64,000 nt of DNA from an uncultured Marivita sp. (GTDB lineage: Bacteria > Pseudomonadota > Alphaproteobacteria > Rhodobacterales > Rhodobacteraceae): the NCBI RefSeq assembly GCF_947488135.1, contig NZ_CANKYW010000001.1, forward strand, positions 62,001 to 126,000, read 5' to 3'. Below are positions 54,795 through 64,000 of the stretch, piece after piece. The position numbers and the translations under genes were made by a program. Positions within the stretch are counted from its first letter, which is position 1. Every line of letters begins with the position of its first letter. Under the pieces are notes generated by a model. It saw nothing but the letters and a program-made list of their open reading frames with translations. It made no database searches and was not told the DNA's origin.

Positions 54795-55570
54795 AGCATG
54801 TCCTGACTTTTCTGATGATCGCCCCCACGGCTGTGGCCGCCGGGGGCGTTTTCGATGGGGCGGACGTGATTTTCCTTGGGGAACTGCACGATAATCCGGC
54901 GCATCACGCGCAGCAGGCCGCCTATGTCGCGGAGTTGGCGCCGACCGCTCTCGTGTTCGAAATGCTGACGCAGGCGCAGGCCGATCTGGTGACGGCGGAA
55001 CTGACCCGTGACGAAGCCGCGCTGGAGGCGGCGCTGGGCTGGAACGACAGTGGGTGGCCGGATTTCGCCATGTACTATCCGATTTTCGCCGCAGCGCCGG
55101 AGGCCGCCTATTTCGGCGCGGCTGTGCCGCGTGACGTCGCGCGGCAGGCGATGGCGGACGGGATGGAGGCGGCCTTTCGGGGCGATGCCGCGGCCTATGG
55201 GCTGACTGCCCCTTTGCCCGAGGACGAACAAGCGCAACGAGAGGCGCTGCAACTGGCGGCGCATTGTGATGCGATGCCGGAAGAGATGCTGCCGGTCATG
55301 GTCGACATCCAGCGGTTGCGGGACGCCGAGTTGGCCTTTTCCGCTGTCCAGGCCTTCGAGGCGCATGGCGGACCGGTCATCGTCATCACCGGCAACGGGC
55401 ACGCGCGCAAGGATTGGGGCGCGCCGGTCTATCTCATGGCGGCGGCGCCGGGCATGACGGTGGCCTCGTTGGGTCAGGGCGAAGACGATGCGCCGCCTTC
55501 GGGGCTTTTCGATGTGGTCGAAACCGCGCCCACGGCGGACCGGGGCGATCCCTGCGAGGCGTTCCGCTGA
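54791..55570 (+). CDS. ChaN-family protein
   Basis: The 259-residue protein begins with a signal-like segment (MKHVLTFLMIAPTAVAAGGV), then DVIFLGELHDNPAHHAQQAA and near the end VIVITGNGHARKDWGAPVYL, the two conserved ChaN blocks. Family members bind haem in the periplasm or outer membrane. It is coupled to rpoH by the ATGA overlap, hinting at a stress link. Confidence 0.85.
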   Translation: MKHVLTFLMIAPTAVAAGGVFDGADVIFLGELHDNPAHHAQQAAYVAELAPTALVFEMLTQAQADLVTAELTRDEAALEAALGWNDSGWPDFAMYYPIFAAAPEAAYFGAAVPRDVARQAMADGMEAAFRGDAAAYGLTAPLPEDEQAQREALQLAAHCDAMPEEMLPVMVDIQRLRDAELAFSAVQAFEAHGGPVIVITGNGHARKDWGAPVYLMAAAPGMTVASLGQGEDDAPPSGLFDVVETAPTADRGDPCEAFR

Positions 55571-55629
55571 TTGAGTTTTGTCCGGCGGCCCCGTAACAAA
55601 GGCGTCAGACCCTGTCAGGACCGAGCCTT

Positions 55630-56823
55630 ATGTTGAGCGGCAAACGTATTCTTCTGATCATCGGCGGTGGAATCGCGGCGTATAAATGCCTCGACCTGAT
55701 CCGCCGTTTGCGCGAACGCGGCGCGGTGGTGACGCCTGTGATGACGCGGGCGGCAGAGGAGTTCGTCACGCCCCTGTCGGTGGCGGCTTTGGCCGGAGAG
55801 AAGGTTTACACCGACCTCTTCGACCTGACCGACGAGGCCGAGATGGGGCATATCCAATTGTCCCGTGTGGCGGATCTTGTGCTGGTCGCTCCGACGACGG
55901 CGGATCTCATGGCGAAGATGGCGCAGGGCATGGCAGGCGATCTGGCGACGACGCTTCTTCTGGCCACGGATACGCCGGTAATGATCGCGCCCGCGATGAA
56001 CGTGCGGATGTGGGAGCACGCCGCCACGCAGCGCAACCTGGCGGTGTTGCGCGGCGATGGTGTGGCTGTCGTGGGCCCGAATGACGGCGACATGGCGTGC
56101 GGCGAATACGGGCCCGGTCGGATGGCGGAACCTCTGGAGATCGTCGACGCGGTCGTGGGCGCTTTGGCGGATGGCCCGCTGATGGGCAAGCGGATCGTTG
56201 TGACATCCGGGCCGACGCATGAGCCGATCGACCCTGTGCGCTATATCGCGAATCGATCCTCGGGGGCGCAGGGTACGGCGATCGCGGCGGCGCTTCGGGC
56301 ATTGGGGGCAGAGGTGGTGTTCGTGACCGGCCCGGCAGAGGTGTCGCCGCCTGACGGCGTCGAGGTGGTGCCCGTGGAAACCGCGCGCGAGATGCGCGCG
56401 GCGGTGCTGGCCGCTTTGCCAGCGGACGCCGCTGTCTTTGCGGCCGCCGTTGCCGATTGGCATGTTGTGGATGCGTCGGCGAGCAAGATCAAGAAGGTGG
56501 CGGGAAAGATGCCCACCCTGAGCTTTGACGAGAACCCGGATATTCTGGCCGAGGTGGCACGGATGACAGAGGGGCGGCCAAGCCTCGTGGTGGGCTTTGC
56601 GGCCGAGACCGATGATGTGATCGACAACGCGACCGCGAAGCGCGCCCGCAAGGGCTGTGACTGGATCGTGGCGAATGACGTGTCGCCTAGCACCGGGATC
56701 ATGGGCGGGTCGGAGAACGCGGTGACGCTGATCTCGGACAGTGGAGCCGAGGCGTGGCCGCGCATGGGCAAGGACGCCGTGGCGCGTCAATTGGCAGCAC
56801 GGATTGCCGAGGCGCTGGTCTGA
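55630..56823 (+). CDS. coaBC: Bifunctional CoaBC (phosphopantothenoylcysteine decarboxylase/synthetase)
   Basis: The 397-residue enzyme performs two steps of coenzyme A synthesis. The N-terminal flavoprotein part has [11 protein letters not shown] and the reactive cysteine in [13 protein letters not shown]; the C-terminal synthetase part has [22 protein letters not shown]. The length is normal. It is 59 bp after chaN and 50 bp before dut. Confidence 0.95.
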   Translation: MLSGKRILLIIGGGIAAYKCLDLIRRLRERGAVVTPVMTRAAEEFVTPLSVAALAGEKVYTDLFDLTDEAEMGHIQLSRVADLVLVAPTTADLMAKMAQGMAGDLATTLLLATDTPVMIAPAMNVRMWEHAATQRNLAVLRGDGVAVVGPNDGDMACGEYGPGRMAEPLEIVDAVVGALADGPLMGKRIVVTSGPTHEPIDPVRYIANRSSGAQGTAIAAALRALGAEVVFVTGPAEVSPPDGVEVVPVETAREMRAAVLAALPADAAVFAAAVADWHVVDASASKIKKVAGKMPTLSFDENPDILAEVARMTEGRPSLVVGFAAETDDVIDNATAKRARKGCDWIVANDVSPSTGIMGGSENAVTLISDSGAEAWPRMGKDAVARQLAARIAEALV

Positions 56824-56873
56824 CGGCACCCGTGGGTCAGTTTGCGTATTTGAAAAGAGAAGAAGGGCAAAGC

Positions 56874-57332
56874 GTGGTCACGATTGAGCTGACTTGGGTT
56901 GCTGGTGCGGACCGGTCGCTGGGACTGCCGGTTTACGCCAGTGACGGTGCGGCGGGGGCGGACCTGCGGGCCAATTTCGACGACCGTGGGTCGATGACGC
57001 TTGCGCCCGGGGCGCGGGCGCTTGTGCCGACAGGGCTGCGCATGGCGATCCCAACAGGCTACGAGGTGCAGATCAGGCCACGGTCCGGGCTGGCGCTCAG
57101 GCATGGGATCACCTTGCCGAACGCGCCGGGCACCATCGACAGCGATTATCGCGGCGCGCTGGGTGTGATCGTGATGAATGCAGGGCAGGAGGCGTTCGAA
57201 ATCGCGCATGGCGACCGGATCGCGCAAATGGTGGTGGCGCCGGTGCTGCGGGCGCGCTTTGCCGAGGTGGATGAATTGAGCGACACCGCACGCGGTGATG
57301 GTGGGTTCGGATCGACCGGAGTGTCTGAATGA
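56874..57332 (+). CDS. dut: dUTP diphosphatase
   Basis: The 152-residue trimeric dUTPase has all five motifs: [38 protein letters not shown] and [11 protein letters not shown] choose the GTG at 56874 (MVTIELTWV) because it follows a purine-rich site (AGAAGAAGGG) and matches the family length; the frame is open further back into coaBC. The stop overlaps the next gene by 4 bases. Confidence 0.95.
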   Translation: MVTIELTWVAGADRSLGLPVYASDGAAGADLRANFDDRGSMTLAPGARALVPTGLRMAIPTGYEVQIRPRSGLALRHGITLPNAPGTIDSDYRGALGVIVMNAGQEAFEIAHGDRIAQMVVAPVLRARFAEVDELSDTARGDGGFGSTGVSE

Positions 57333-58396
57333 TTGTCGTGTTTTCCATGGCGGCGGCCCTTTGGGGGCTTGGCGCGTTGATGAAGATGCCGCGCAGCGCA
57401 CGGCTTTACATGATCGGGCTCTTGTATATCGGGGTTCTGTTCATCCAGATCGCCTTGCCCGAAGGCCACCCGCTGCGGCTCGCCACCGGGGAAAGCGCGG
57501 CGCTTTGGATCCTCATCGGCGTGTTCGCGGCGGTTGCCGTGCTCTACGGCCGGGTTGTGAAACGGTTGAAGGACCGTGCGCTGGTCAAGGAAAAGGCCGA
57601 TGCACCGGCGGTGGTGCGGGGGGACAGTTTTTCTGCGAGCGAGTTGGAACGCTACGCACGCCACATCGTGCTGCGCGAAATCGGCGGGCCGGGGCAGAAG
57701 GCGCTGCGCGAGGCCAAGGTTCTGGTGATCGGGGCTGGTGGTCTGGGCGCGCCTGCGCTGCAGTACCTGGCTGCGGCGGGGGTCGGTACCATCGGGGTCA
57801 TCGACGACGACGTGGTGGAAAACGCGAACCTGCAACGGCAGGTGATCCACCGCGATCAGGATATCGGTTTGCCGAAGGTGTTTTCCGCACAGGCGGCGAT
57901 GATCGCGCAGAACCCCTATGTCGATGTGCGACCTTACCACCGGCGGCTGACCGAGACCGTGGCATCGGACCTGCTGGCAGACTACGATCTGGTGCTGGAT
58001 GGCACCGACAATTTCGAGACGCGCTACCTTGTGAATGACGTGGCCGTTGAACTGGGCAAACCGCTGATCTCGGGCGCGTTGGCGCAGTGGGAGGGGCAGA
58101 TTTCGGTCTTCGACCCGGCGTCGGGAACGCCGTGCTACCAGTGCGTGTTTCCGGCGATCCCGGCTGAGGGCCTGGCCCCGTCCTGTGCCGAGGCCGGGGT
58201 GGTCGGACCTTTGCCGGGGGTGATCGGTTCGATGATGGCGGTCGAGGCGATCAAGCTCATCACCGGGGCCGGGCAGGCGCTGAAGGGCGAGATGCTGATC
58301 TATGATGCCTTGTGGGGCGAGACGCGGAAGATCGGACTGAAGCCGCGAGCGGATTGCCCGGTGTGCGGTGCGGCGCGGGCGTCGGCTGCGCGCTGA
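57329..58396 (+). CDS. MoeB/ThiF-type E1-like enzyme with an N-terminal membrane anchor
   Basis: In the 355-residue protein, residues 1-80 contain up to three hydrophobic stretches. A cytoplasmic ThiF/MoeB domain follows: [18 protein letters not shown], the nucleotide loop [34 protein letters not shown], and two CxxC zinc pairs (PCYQCVF and CPVCGAA). It should adenylylate the C-terminal Gly of MoaD- or ThiS-like proteins. The membrane segment is unusual against E. coli MoeB (about 250 residues). It overlaps dut by 4 bases. Confidence 0.88.
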   Translation: MIVVFSMAAALWGLGALMKMPRSARLYMIGLLYIGVLFIQIALPEGHPLRLATGESAALWILIGVFAAVAVLYGRVVKRLKDRALVKEKADAPAVVRGDSFSASELERYARHIVLREIGGPGQKALREAKVLVIGAGGLGAPALQYLAAAGVGTIGVIDDDVVENANLQRQVIHRDQDIGLPKVFSAQAAMIAQNPYVDVRPYHRRLTETVASDLLADYDLVLDGTDNFETRYLVNDVAVELGKPLISGALAQWEGQISVFDPASGTPCYQCVFPAIPAEGLAPSCAEAGVVGPLPGVIGSMMAVEAIKLITGAGQALKGEMLIYDALWGETRKIGLKPRADCPVCGAARASAAR

Positions 58397-58497
58397 TTTC
58401 CGGTTTCCGGCAAGTCACGGCCGTGGTGCATCGCACCGGCCATTGTTGTCCGCGTCCTGCCGATCTAGGTTTCACTCAAACCATGTGGGAGTTTTCG

Positions 58498-60510
58498 ATG
58501 ACCAATCCGTTGCTGGACACCTGGGATACGCCGTTCGGTCTGCCGCCCTTCGACCGGATCGAGGACGCGCATTTCGCGCCCGCCATCGAGGCCGCGATGG
58601 AAGAAGGCTTGGCCGAGGTCGAGGCGGTGGCGACCAATCCCGAGCCGCCCACCTTTGAGAACACCATCGAGGGGTTGATGCGCACCGGCGCTGCGTTGGA
58701 TCGGGTGTTGGGGGTGTTCTACAATCTGGCCGGAGCGGACAGCACCGATGCGCGCGAGGAGATCATGCGGGAATTCTCGCCGAAGCTTGCCGCGCATTCG
58801 GCGGTGATCTACGGCAACAAGGCGTTGTTTTCGCGGATCGAACAGGTCTGGCTGGCGCGCGAGGCGCTGGACCTGACGCCGGAACAGGCACGGGTGCTGA
58901 TGCTGACGCATCGCGGCTTTGTGCGCGCGGGGGCCGCTCTCACCGGCGATGACGCGGCACGGATGAAGGAGCTCAAGGGGCGGCTCGCCACGCTCGGCAC
59001 GCAATTCGGGCAGAACCTGCTTGCGGATGAGCGGGATTGGCAGCGGGCTCTGTCAGAGGACGAGTTGGAGGGGTTGCCCGGCTTTGTTATCGACGCGGTG
59101 CGCGCTGCGGGCAGAGAACGCGGCGCGGACGGGCCGGTGCTCACGCTGTCCCGGTCGGTGATCGTGCCGTTCCTGCAATTCTGTCCCAACCGCGCCTTGC
59201 GCGAAGAGGCCTGGCGCGCCTGGGTGGCCCGGGGCGAAAACGGTGGCAAGACCGACAACCGTGAGATCGCGGCCGAGATCCTGGCATTGCGACAGGAGCG
59301 GGCGAAGCTTTTGGGCTATGACGATTTCGCGTCCTACAAGCTCGAAACCGAAATGGCGAAAACGCCCGAGGCGGTTCGCGGCTTGCTCATGGATGTGTGG
59401 GAGCCTGCGAAGGCCCGCGCGCTCGAAGATGCCGCATTGCTGGAAGAGCGGATGCGCGCGGATGGCGTGAACGGGCCGTTGCAGGCCTGGGACTGGCGAT
59501 ACTATTCCGAGGCGCGGCGGCGCGAGGAGTTCGCGCTGAACGAGGCGGAGTTGAAGCCGTATCTGCAATTGGAGCGCATGATCGAGGCGGCGTTCTCTTG
59601 TGCCAATCGCCTGTTCGGGCTTGAATTCCGGGCGCTGGACGTGCCGCTCTATCACAAGGATGCGCGAGCCTGGGAGGTGACGCGCAATGGCAAGCATGTG
59701 GCCGTCTTCATCGGCGATTACTTCGCGCGCGCATCGAAACGGTCGGGCGCGTGGTGTTCCGCGATGCGGTCGCAGCGCAAGTTCCCGGATGTGCAGGGGC
59801 CAATCGTGGTCAATATCTGCAACTTCGCCAAGGGGGATCCGGCGCTTTTGTCCTATGACGACGCGCGGACGCTGTTCCACGAGTTCGGGCACGCGCTGCA
59901 CCAGATGTTGTCGGATGTGACCTATGAGATGATCTCGGGAACATCCGTGGCGCGGGACTTTGTCGAATTGCCGAGCCAACTTTACGAGCATTGGCTTGAG
60001 GTGCCGGAGGTCTTGCAGGAATTCGCGACGCATGCCGAAACCGGCGAGGCGATGCCGAAAGAGATGCTGGACAAGGTGCTGGCGGCGGCGACTTATGACA
60101 TGGGTTTCCAGACGGTGGAATACGTGGCCTCGGCGCTGGTCGATCTGGCGTTTCACGAGGGTGAACCGCCTGCCGATCCAATGGCGGAGCAGGCGCGCGT
60201 GCTGGCCGATCTGGGGATGCCCGAGTCGATTGTCATGCGCCATGCGACGCCGCATTTCGCGCATGTGTTCACCGGCGACGGTTATTCGTCGGGCTATTAC
60301 AGCTATATGTGGTCCGAGGTGATGGACGCCGATGCGTTCGAAGCCTTCGAGGAAGCTGGCGGCGCGTTCGACCCGGCGATGGCCGAGAAGCTGGAGCGGT
60401 TCATCCTGTCGGCAGGCGGATCGGAAGAGGCGGATGTGCTCTACACCCAGTTCCGGGGGCGGATGCCGGGGGTGGACGCCTTGCTGAAGGGGCGCGGGCT
60501 GGCGGCCTGA
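58498..60510 (+). CDS. M3-family zinc peptidase (Dcp/oligopeptidase A type)
   Basis: The 670-residue cytoplasmic peptidase has the zinc motif HEFGH at 461-465 (LFHEFGHALHQML) and the third ligand region DFVELPSQLYEHW. The start MTNPLLDTWDTPFGLPPFD resembles peptidyl-dipeptidase Dcp; Dcp versus oligopeptidase A cannot be fully separated by eye. A Shine-Dalgarno-like GGGAG favours 58498 over the ATG at 58483. Paired TTCGAA palindromes follow its stop. Confidence 0.92.
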   Translation: MTNPLLDTWDTPFGLPPFDRIEDAHFAPAIEAAMEEGLAEVEAVATNPEPPTFENTIEGLMRTGAALDRVLGVFYNLAGADSTDAREEIMREFSPKLAAHSAVIYGNKALFSRIEQVWLAREALDLTPEQARVLMLTHRGFVRAGAALTGDDAARMKELKGRLATLGTQFGQNLLADERDWQRALSEDELEGLPGFVIDAVRAAGRERGADGPVLTLSRSVIVPFLQFCPNRALREEAWRAWVARGENGGKTDNREIAAEILALRQERAKLLGYDDFASYKLETEMAKTPEAVRGLLMDVWEPAKARALEDAALLEERMRADGVNGPLQAWDWRYYSEARRREEFALNEAELKPYLQLERMIEAAFSCANRLFGLEFRALDVPLYHKDARAWEVTRNGKHVAVFIGDYFARASKRSGAWCSAMRSQRKFPDVQGPIVVNICNFAKGDPALLSYDDARTLFHEFGHALHQMLSDVTYEMISGTSVARDFVELPSQLYEHWLEVPEVLQEFATHAETGEAMPKEMLDKVLAAATYDMGFQTVEYVASALVDLAFHEGEPPADPMAEQARVLADLGMPESIVMRHATPHFAHVFTGDGYSSGYYSYMWSEVMDADAFEAFEEAGGAFDPAMAEKLERFILSAGGSEEADVLYTQFRGRMPGVDALLKGRGLAA

Positions 60511-60514
60511 GCGA

Positions 60515-60561
60515 GGCGCACTCCTTCGAAGGAGTGCGCCCAACTCTTCGAAGAGTTGGGC
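60515..60561. terminator. Paired TTCGAA-centred palindromes between the M3 peptidase and arsR
   Basis: A 26-bp perfect palindrome (arm GGCGCACTCC, centre TTCGAA; 60515-60540) overlaps a 24-bp one (arm GCCCAACTC, centre TTCGAA; 60538-60561). They fill the 51-bp convergent gap completely, the second ending 1 base before the arsR stop. Confidence 0.6.
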
Positions 60562-60894
60562 CTATTGGTCCGAGGTCAGGTTCTCGTTTTTCAGGAAGCG
60601 TTCAAAGGCATCCAGGTTGATGGCTTCGAATTGACCGAACGCTTGCATCCAGACGCTGGCATCCTTGAGCGCGTCGGGTTCCAGTTTGCACCATTTCACC
60701 CGGCCGCGCTTTTCCTGACTGATCAGACCCGCGGCGGCGAGGATCATTAGGTGTTTCGAGATGGCGGCCAGCGACATGTCGAACGGCTCGGCCACATCAG
60801 TCACGGCCATGTCGTCTTCGAGCAGCATCGTCAGGATCTGACGGCGGGTCGGATCGGCCAAGGCGGCGAAGACGGTGTCGAGCGTTTGGGTCAT
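60562..60894 (-). CDS. ArsR/SmtB-family transcription regulator
   Basis: The 110-residue winged-helix protein has LADPTRRQILTMLLE, then DVAEPFDMSLAAISKHLMIL (recognition helix) and GLISQEKRGRVKWCKLEP. The ELCVCD metal site of ArsR is absent, and only one cysteine is seen. It resembles the group that regulates SRPBCC-domain genes rather than metal efflux. An inverted repeat 32 bases upstream may be its own operator. Confidence 0.88.
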   Translation of the reverse strand: MTQTLDTVFAALADPTRRQILTMLLEDDMAVTDVAEPFDMSLAAISKHLMILAAAGLISQEKRGRVKWCKLEPDALKDASVWMQAFGQFEAINLDAFERFLKNENLTSDQ

Positions 60895-60925
60895 GGGGCG
60901 CAGTAGACTGGACCCGATTGGAAAC

Positions 60926-60941
60926 TCAACCGTAAAGTTGA
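60926..60941. promoter_or_regulatory. Inverted repeat upstream of arsR, candidate operator
   Basis: TCAAC-cgtaaa-GTTGA is a perfect 5+5 inverted repeat in the promoter region between arsR and atpI, a spacing suited to an ArsR-type dimer. Confidence 0.45.
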
Positions 60942-61095
60942 ATATGCGATTGGGTGCGCCACGGGTGAAATACTGTGTGCGGCCGTTTGGATGTTATGTC
61001 TTGGCTTTCCAGAAATGGTATATATTTCAATCTCTTGTCTTGATAGATGCCGCGCCCCGCGCCGCCTTGACTCGGATCGTGCTGCACCGTAGCAC

Positions 61096-61473
61096 ATGGC
61101 CAAAGTTCCGACCGGAGTGGAGCGCGTGTCTGAGGACGATCCGAAGCAGAGGCTGAAAGAGCTCGAAGCGCGGATCGCGGCGGCCAAAGGGGCGCCGGAT
61201 GCCAAACCGCACCAGGAGGAACACTACAGCCAAGCGCAGCAAGGGTGGCGCATGGTGATCGAGATGGTGTCCGGTCTTGGGATCGGGTTTGGCATCGGAT
61301 ACGGGCTTGATGCGGTTTTCGGAACGCAGCCCTTCTTGATGGTGCTGTTTACATTGTTGGGCTTTGCGGCAGGGGTGAACGTGATGATGCGCACCGCCAA
61401 GGAGTTCCAAGCCAAGCAACTGGCCGAGCAGGCTGGAGAGAACGAGAGGGATCGACATGGCGACGGAAGCTGA
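61096..61473 (+). CDS. atpI: ATP synthase subunit I (AtpI)
   Basis: The 125-residue protein has an N-terminal charged helix ([18 protein letters not shown]), two membrane helices ([20 protein letters not shown] and [18 protein letters not shown]) and a basic tail, typical of alphaproteobacterial AtpI, which helps insert the c-ring or moves Mg2+. It leads the F0 operon and overlaps atpB by 17 bases. Confidence 0.88.
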   Translation: MAKVPTGVERVSEDDPKQRLKELEARIAAAKGAPDAKPHQEEHYSQAQQGWRMVIEMVSGLGIGFGIGYGLDAVFGTQPFLMVLFTLLGFAAGVNVMMRTAKEFQAKQLAEQAGENERDRHGDGS

Positions 61474-62215
61474 CGGTCACAGCGACGGCGGGCTGGTGTT
61501 CCACCCGATGGATCAGTTCATCGTCAAGCCGCTTTTCGGCGACGGTGCGGTGGGCATGTTCACATTTACCAACGTGGCGCTGTGGCTCTTGCTGGCCGTG
61601 GCCTGCGTGATCGCGCTGATGGTGCTGGGCACGTCCAAGCGCGCCACGGTGCCGAGCCGCGTGCAGTCCGTGGCCGAGCTGGCGTACGGATTCATCTACA
61701 AGATGGTCGAAGACGTGACCGGCAAGGATGCGGTCAAGTATTTCCCGTATATCTTCACGCTGTTCATGTTCATCGTGTTCTCGAACTTCCTCGCGCTTAT
61801 CCCGATGTCCTTCTCGCCGACATCCCATATCGCGATCACGGCTGTATTGGGTTTCGGCGTGTTTATCGCAGTGACCGTTCTGGGCTTCGTCAAGAACGGA
61901 GCCGGGTTCCTGGGTCTCTTCTGGGTATCGAGCGCGCCTCTGGCATTGCGCCCCATCCTCGCCGTGATCGAGCTGATCTCGTATTTCGTGCGTCCGGTCA
62001 GCCACTCCATTCGTCTTGCCGGTAACATCATGGCAGGCCACGCGGTTCTCAAAGTGTTCGCGGGCTTTGCCGCGATCACCGCCGTGGCTCCGCTGTCTGT
62101 TCTGGGCATCACGGCCATCTATGCACTGGAAGTGCTCGTCGGCTTCATTCAGGCCTACGTGTTCACGATCCTGACCTGCGTGTACCTCAAGGACGCGCTG
62201 CACCCGTCACACTAA
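61457..62215 (+). CDS. atpB: ATP synthase F0 subunit a
   Basis: The 252-residue membrane subunit forms the proton half-channels. The essential arginine is in [36 protein letters not shown] and [19 protein letters not shown] are conserved. It is second in the operon. Confidence 0.96.
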   Translation: MATEADGHSDGGLVFHPMDQFIVKPLFGDGAVGMFTFTNVALWLLLAVACVIALMVLGTSKRATVPSRVQSVAELAYGFIYKMVEDVTGKDAVKYFPYIFTLFMFIVFSNFLALIPMSFSPTSHIAITAVLGFGVFIAVTVLGFVKNGAGFLGLFWVSSAPLALRPILAVIELISYFVRPVSHSIRLAGNIMAGHAVLKVFAGFAAITAVAPLSVLGITAIYALEVLVGFIQAYVFTILTCVYLKDALHPSH

Positions 62216-62275
62216 AACACGGTGCGTGGCATCACGCATCCTACGCTTCAACTTCCAATCGTAAGGAGAATTCAC

Positions 62276-62500
62276 ATGGAAGGCGATCTCGCACATATCG
62301 GCGCAGGCCTGGCAGCAATCGGTTCCGGCGCAGCCGCAATCGGGGTGGGCAACGTGGCCGGCAACTACCTCGCAGGTGCTCTGCGTAACCCGTCCGCTGC
62401 TGCATCGCAGACAGCAACGCTCTTCATCGGTATCGCGTTCGCAGAAGCGCTGGGGATCTTCGCGTTCCTCGTGTCGCTGCTGCTGATGTTCGCCGTCTAA
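62276..62500 (+). CDS. atpE: ATP synthase F0 subunit c
   Basis: The 74-residue proteolipid has two helices around the polar loop GALRNPSAA; the proton-carrying residue is E57 in [19 protein letters not shown] lies upstream of the ATG at 62276, which gives the usual [11 protein letters not shown] start; the frame opens 18 residues earlier without a ribosome site. Confidence 0.96.
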   Translation: MEGDLAHIGAGLAAIGSGAAAIGVGNVAGNYLAGALRNPSAAASQTATLFIGIAFAEALGIFAFLVSLLLMFAV

Positions 62501-62523
62501 GCTTCGGACTTTTATCCTTACGC

Positions 62524-62552
62524 GCGGGCGGTGCCGTAATCACGCGGCCCGC
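62524..62552 (+). other. GC-rich hairpin between atpE and atpX
   Basis: GCGGGC (62524-62529) and GCCCGC (62547-62552) can pair across a 17-base loop in the 85-bp gap. It may help keep the abundant atpE message stable; this is inference. Confidence 0.35.
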
Positions 62553-62585
62553 CCGATGTAACGACAAGTTCCGACGGAGGACGAC

Positions 62586-63131
62586 ATGGCAACCGAAACC
62601 ACTGGTACAGCCAGCGCATGTGTGGGCCCGGATGGCAGCGCCATCGGCATGCCGCAGCTTTGCGCCGACTGGATGCCGAACCAGATTTTCTGGCTTCTGA
62701 TCGCGCTCATCGCGATTTACTTTGTCCTGTCCCGCATCGCGTTGCCGCGCATTGCGACGGTTCTGGCGGAACGACAAGGCACGATTACAAACGACCTCGC
62801 GGCTGCTGAAGATCTCAAGCAGAAAGCCGTGGAGGCGGAAGACGCCTACAATCAGGCGCTGGCCGATGCACGCGCCGAGGCGCAAAAGATCATCGCCCAG
62901 AACAAGGCCGAGATGCAGGCGGAGCTCGACAAGGCCATCGCCAAGGCGGATGCCGAGATCGCGGCCAAATCAGCGGAATCCGAAAAGGCCATTTCCGAAA
63001 TCCGCGCATCGGCCGTTGAACGCGTCGAAGCCGTGGCGAAAGACACAACCGGCGCCATCGTCGCTGCGTTGGGTGGTCAGGCAGATGATGCGACCGTCAA
63101 CGCTGCCGTTGACGCACAGATGAAGGGGTGA
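62586..63131 (+). CDS. atpX: ATP synthase F0 subunit b' (AtpX)
   Basis: The 181-residue protein has one membrane helix ([20 protein letters not shown]) followed by a long charged, alanine-rich coiled coil, the b' stalk subunit found in alphaproteobacteria and phototrophs. An N-terminal extension before the helix contains two cysteines. The stop overlaps the atpF GTG start (GTGA). Confidence 0.93.
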   Translation: MATETTGTASACVGPDGSAIGMPQLCADWMPNQIFWLLIALIAIYFVLSRIALPRIATVLAERQGTITNDLAAAEDLKQKAVEAEDAYNQALADARAEAQKIIAQNKAEMQAELDKAIAKADAEIAAKSAESEKAISEIRASAVERVEAVAKDTTGAIVAALGGQADDATVNAAVDAQMKG

Positions 63132-63697
63132 GCGACATGCAACGTATCATGACCATTGCCGCCGCGACCCTGATCGCCAGCCCGGCCTTTGCCGCGACCG
63201 GCCCGTTCTTTTCACTCAGCAACACCGATTTCGTGGTGACCATCGGTTTCTTGGTCTTCATCGGGGTGCTGCTGTATTACAAGGTTCCGACCTTGATCCT
63301 TGGTATGCTGGACAAGCGCGCCGAGGGGATCCGGAGCGAGTTGGACGAAGCCAAGGCCTTGCGCGAAGAGGCGCAGGCGTTGCTGGCCTCCTACGAACGT
63401 CGCCAGCGCGAAGTTCAGGAGCAGTCGGACCGGATCATCGCGCATGCCAAGGAAGAGGCTGTTCTGGCCGGTGAGCAGGCGAAAGCCGATCTGGAGAAGT
63501 CGATCGCGCGCCGTCTGGCTGCGGCCGAGGACCAGATCGCGTCTGCTCAGGCAAGCGCCGTGAAGGAAGTGCGTGATCGTGCAATCGCCGTTGCGATCAA
63601 CGCAGCGCGAGACGTCGTCGCCAAGCAGATGACCGCGAAAGATGCGGCCAAGACGATCGACGATGCGATTGCCGAAGTTGGGCAAAAGCTCCACTGA
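63128..63697 (+). CDS. atpF: ATP synthase F0 subunit b
   Basis: The 189-residue protein has a leader-like start ([20 protein letters not shown]), a membrane helix ([20 protein letters not shown]) and a long coiled coil ending in [12 protein letters not shown]. The GTG at 63128 overlaps the atpX stop; an ATG at 63137 is an alternative. It ends the F0 operon and is followed by an intrinsic terminator. Confidence 0.93.
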   Translation: MSDMQRIMTIAAATLIASPAFAATGPFFSLSNTDFVVTIGFLVFIGVLLYYKVPTLILGMLDKRAEGIRSELDEAKALREEAQALLASYERRQREVQEQSDRIIAHAKEEAVLAGEQAKADLEKSIARRLAAAEDQIASAQASAVKEVRDRAIAVAINAARDVVAKQMTAKDAAKTIDDAIAEVGQKLH

Positions 63698-63722
63698 TCC
63701 TGACATCAGACGATTTTCGTTA

Positions 63723-63757
63723 AAGCCTCGGTTTCACCGGGGCTTTTTCTTTTTTTG
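63723..63757 (+). terminator. Rho-independent terminator of the F0 operon
   Basis: AAGCCTCGGT pairs with ACCGGGGCTT (one G-T pair) around a 3-base loop, followed by a T-rich run. Confidence 0.9.
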
Positions 63758-63763
63758 GGGGGG

Positions 63764-63803
63764 AGGATGTTTCGACGCATCCTAATTTTCCGTTGACGGA
63801 AAA
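63764..63803. repeat. Tandem hairpins like those at 27172
   Basis: AGGATG / CATCCT (63764-63783) is followed by TTTTCCG-ttga-CGGAAAA (63786-63803). Both stems recur, with small changes, at 27172-27212. Here they lie just before the stop codon of the convergent YggS gene. Confidence 0.55.
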
Positions 63804-63808
63804 CCTCG

Positions 63809-64000
63809 CTATTCCGGCGACGTCACCCGCGCGCCGAAGAGAGCGGACCCGACGCGGATATGCGTCGCACCGAAAGCGATGGCTTGCTCGAAATCGTCGC
63901 TCATCCCCATGGACATTTGCGAGAGGCCGTTGCGGTCGGCCAGTTTGCGCAGCAGGGCAAAGTGCAGGGACGGGGTTTCGTCAACCGGAGGGATACACAT
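63809..64000 (-). CDS. YggS-family PLP homeostasis protein (partial, C-terminus)
   Basis: These are the last 63 codons of a YggS/PROSC-family protein whose start is outside the window. [20 protein letters not shown] and [19 protein letters not shown] form the conserved C-terminal block that binds pyridoxal phosphate. The family controls free PLP levels. Confidence 0.9.
   Translation of the reverse strand: MCIPPVDETPSLHFALLRKLADRNGLSQMSMGMSDDFEQAIAFGATHIRVGSALFGARVTSPE

Overview
This window is a chromosomal segment of a marine-type alphaproteobacterium, most likely the Roseobacter group of the Rhodobacteraceae. The evidence is the gene content and order: a petABC cytochrome bc1 operon, a separate F0 operon in the order atpI-atpB-atpE-atpX(b')-atpF, a sigma-32-like factor of the RpoHII type followed by chaN-coaBC-dut, a TIGR02186/TauE pair, and dense GC-rich packing with many 4-base ATGA/GTGA overlaps. 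I cannot assign a genus from the sequence alone. No tRNA, rRNA, CRISPR array or prophage was seen.

Positions 1-22720 hold housekeeping genes: an FAH-family hydrolase, an L,D-transpeptidase, an EamA exporter, aroC, a TPP riboswitch driving thiBPQ, petABC, a lipid A oxidase-like barrel protein, pssA/psd, a GST, a PaiB-like protein, xerC with its DUF484 partner, a transaldolase-like aldolase, priA, an S49 peptidase with a tiny zinc-ribbon membrane protein, a Ca/Na antiporter and a pteridine-reductase-like SDR. Positions 22999-40116 hold uvrC, a translationally coupled thioesterase/TIGR02186/TauE group, a BMP-type nucleoside ABC transporter, nfuA-tsaB-rimI, a universal stress protein, ilvE, trpS, a rhomboid-fold protein lacking the catalytic residues, and murJ. 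Positions 40407-47187 hold a solitary Phd-like antitoxin, glnD, an LppC lipoprotein, rsmI, yraN and gshB.

The main accessory event is at 47847-51730. A 3.9 kb IS1595-family element with 24-bp terminal inverted repeats has inserted into comM (yifB). An 8-bp target duplication is visible, and removing one copy with the element restores a continuous 503-codon comM frame. Besides the transposase, the element carries six small passenger genes: a DUF6471-like regulator, two proteins that look like coiled-coil plus winged-helix, a tiny helix-turn-helix candidate, and a divergent pair of unknowns. Four copies of ATAT-N2-GATGAT lie at its ends and in its central divergent promoter, which suggests one regulatory circuit.

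Positions 52836-64000 hold a GST whose last 23 codons are cut off by an in-frame stop, rpoHII, chaN, coaBC, dut, a membrane-anchored MoeB-like E1 enzyme, an M3 peptidase, an ArsR regulator, the ATP synthase F0 operon and the end of a YggS-family gene. Several gene ends carry tandem palindromes with different stems but the same TTCGAA centre. They look like a lineage-specific terminator or repeat class and are one of the more interesting non-coding signals here.
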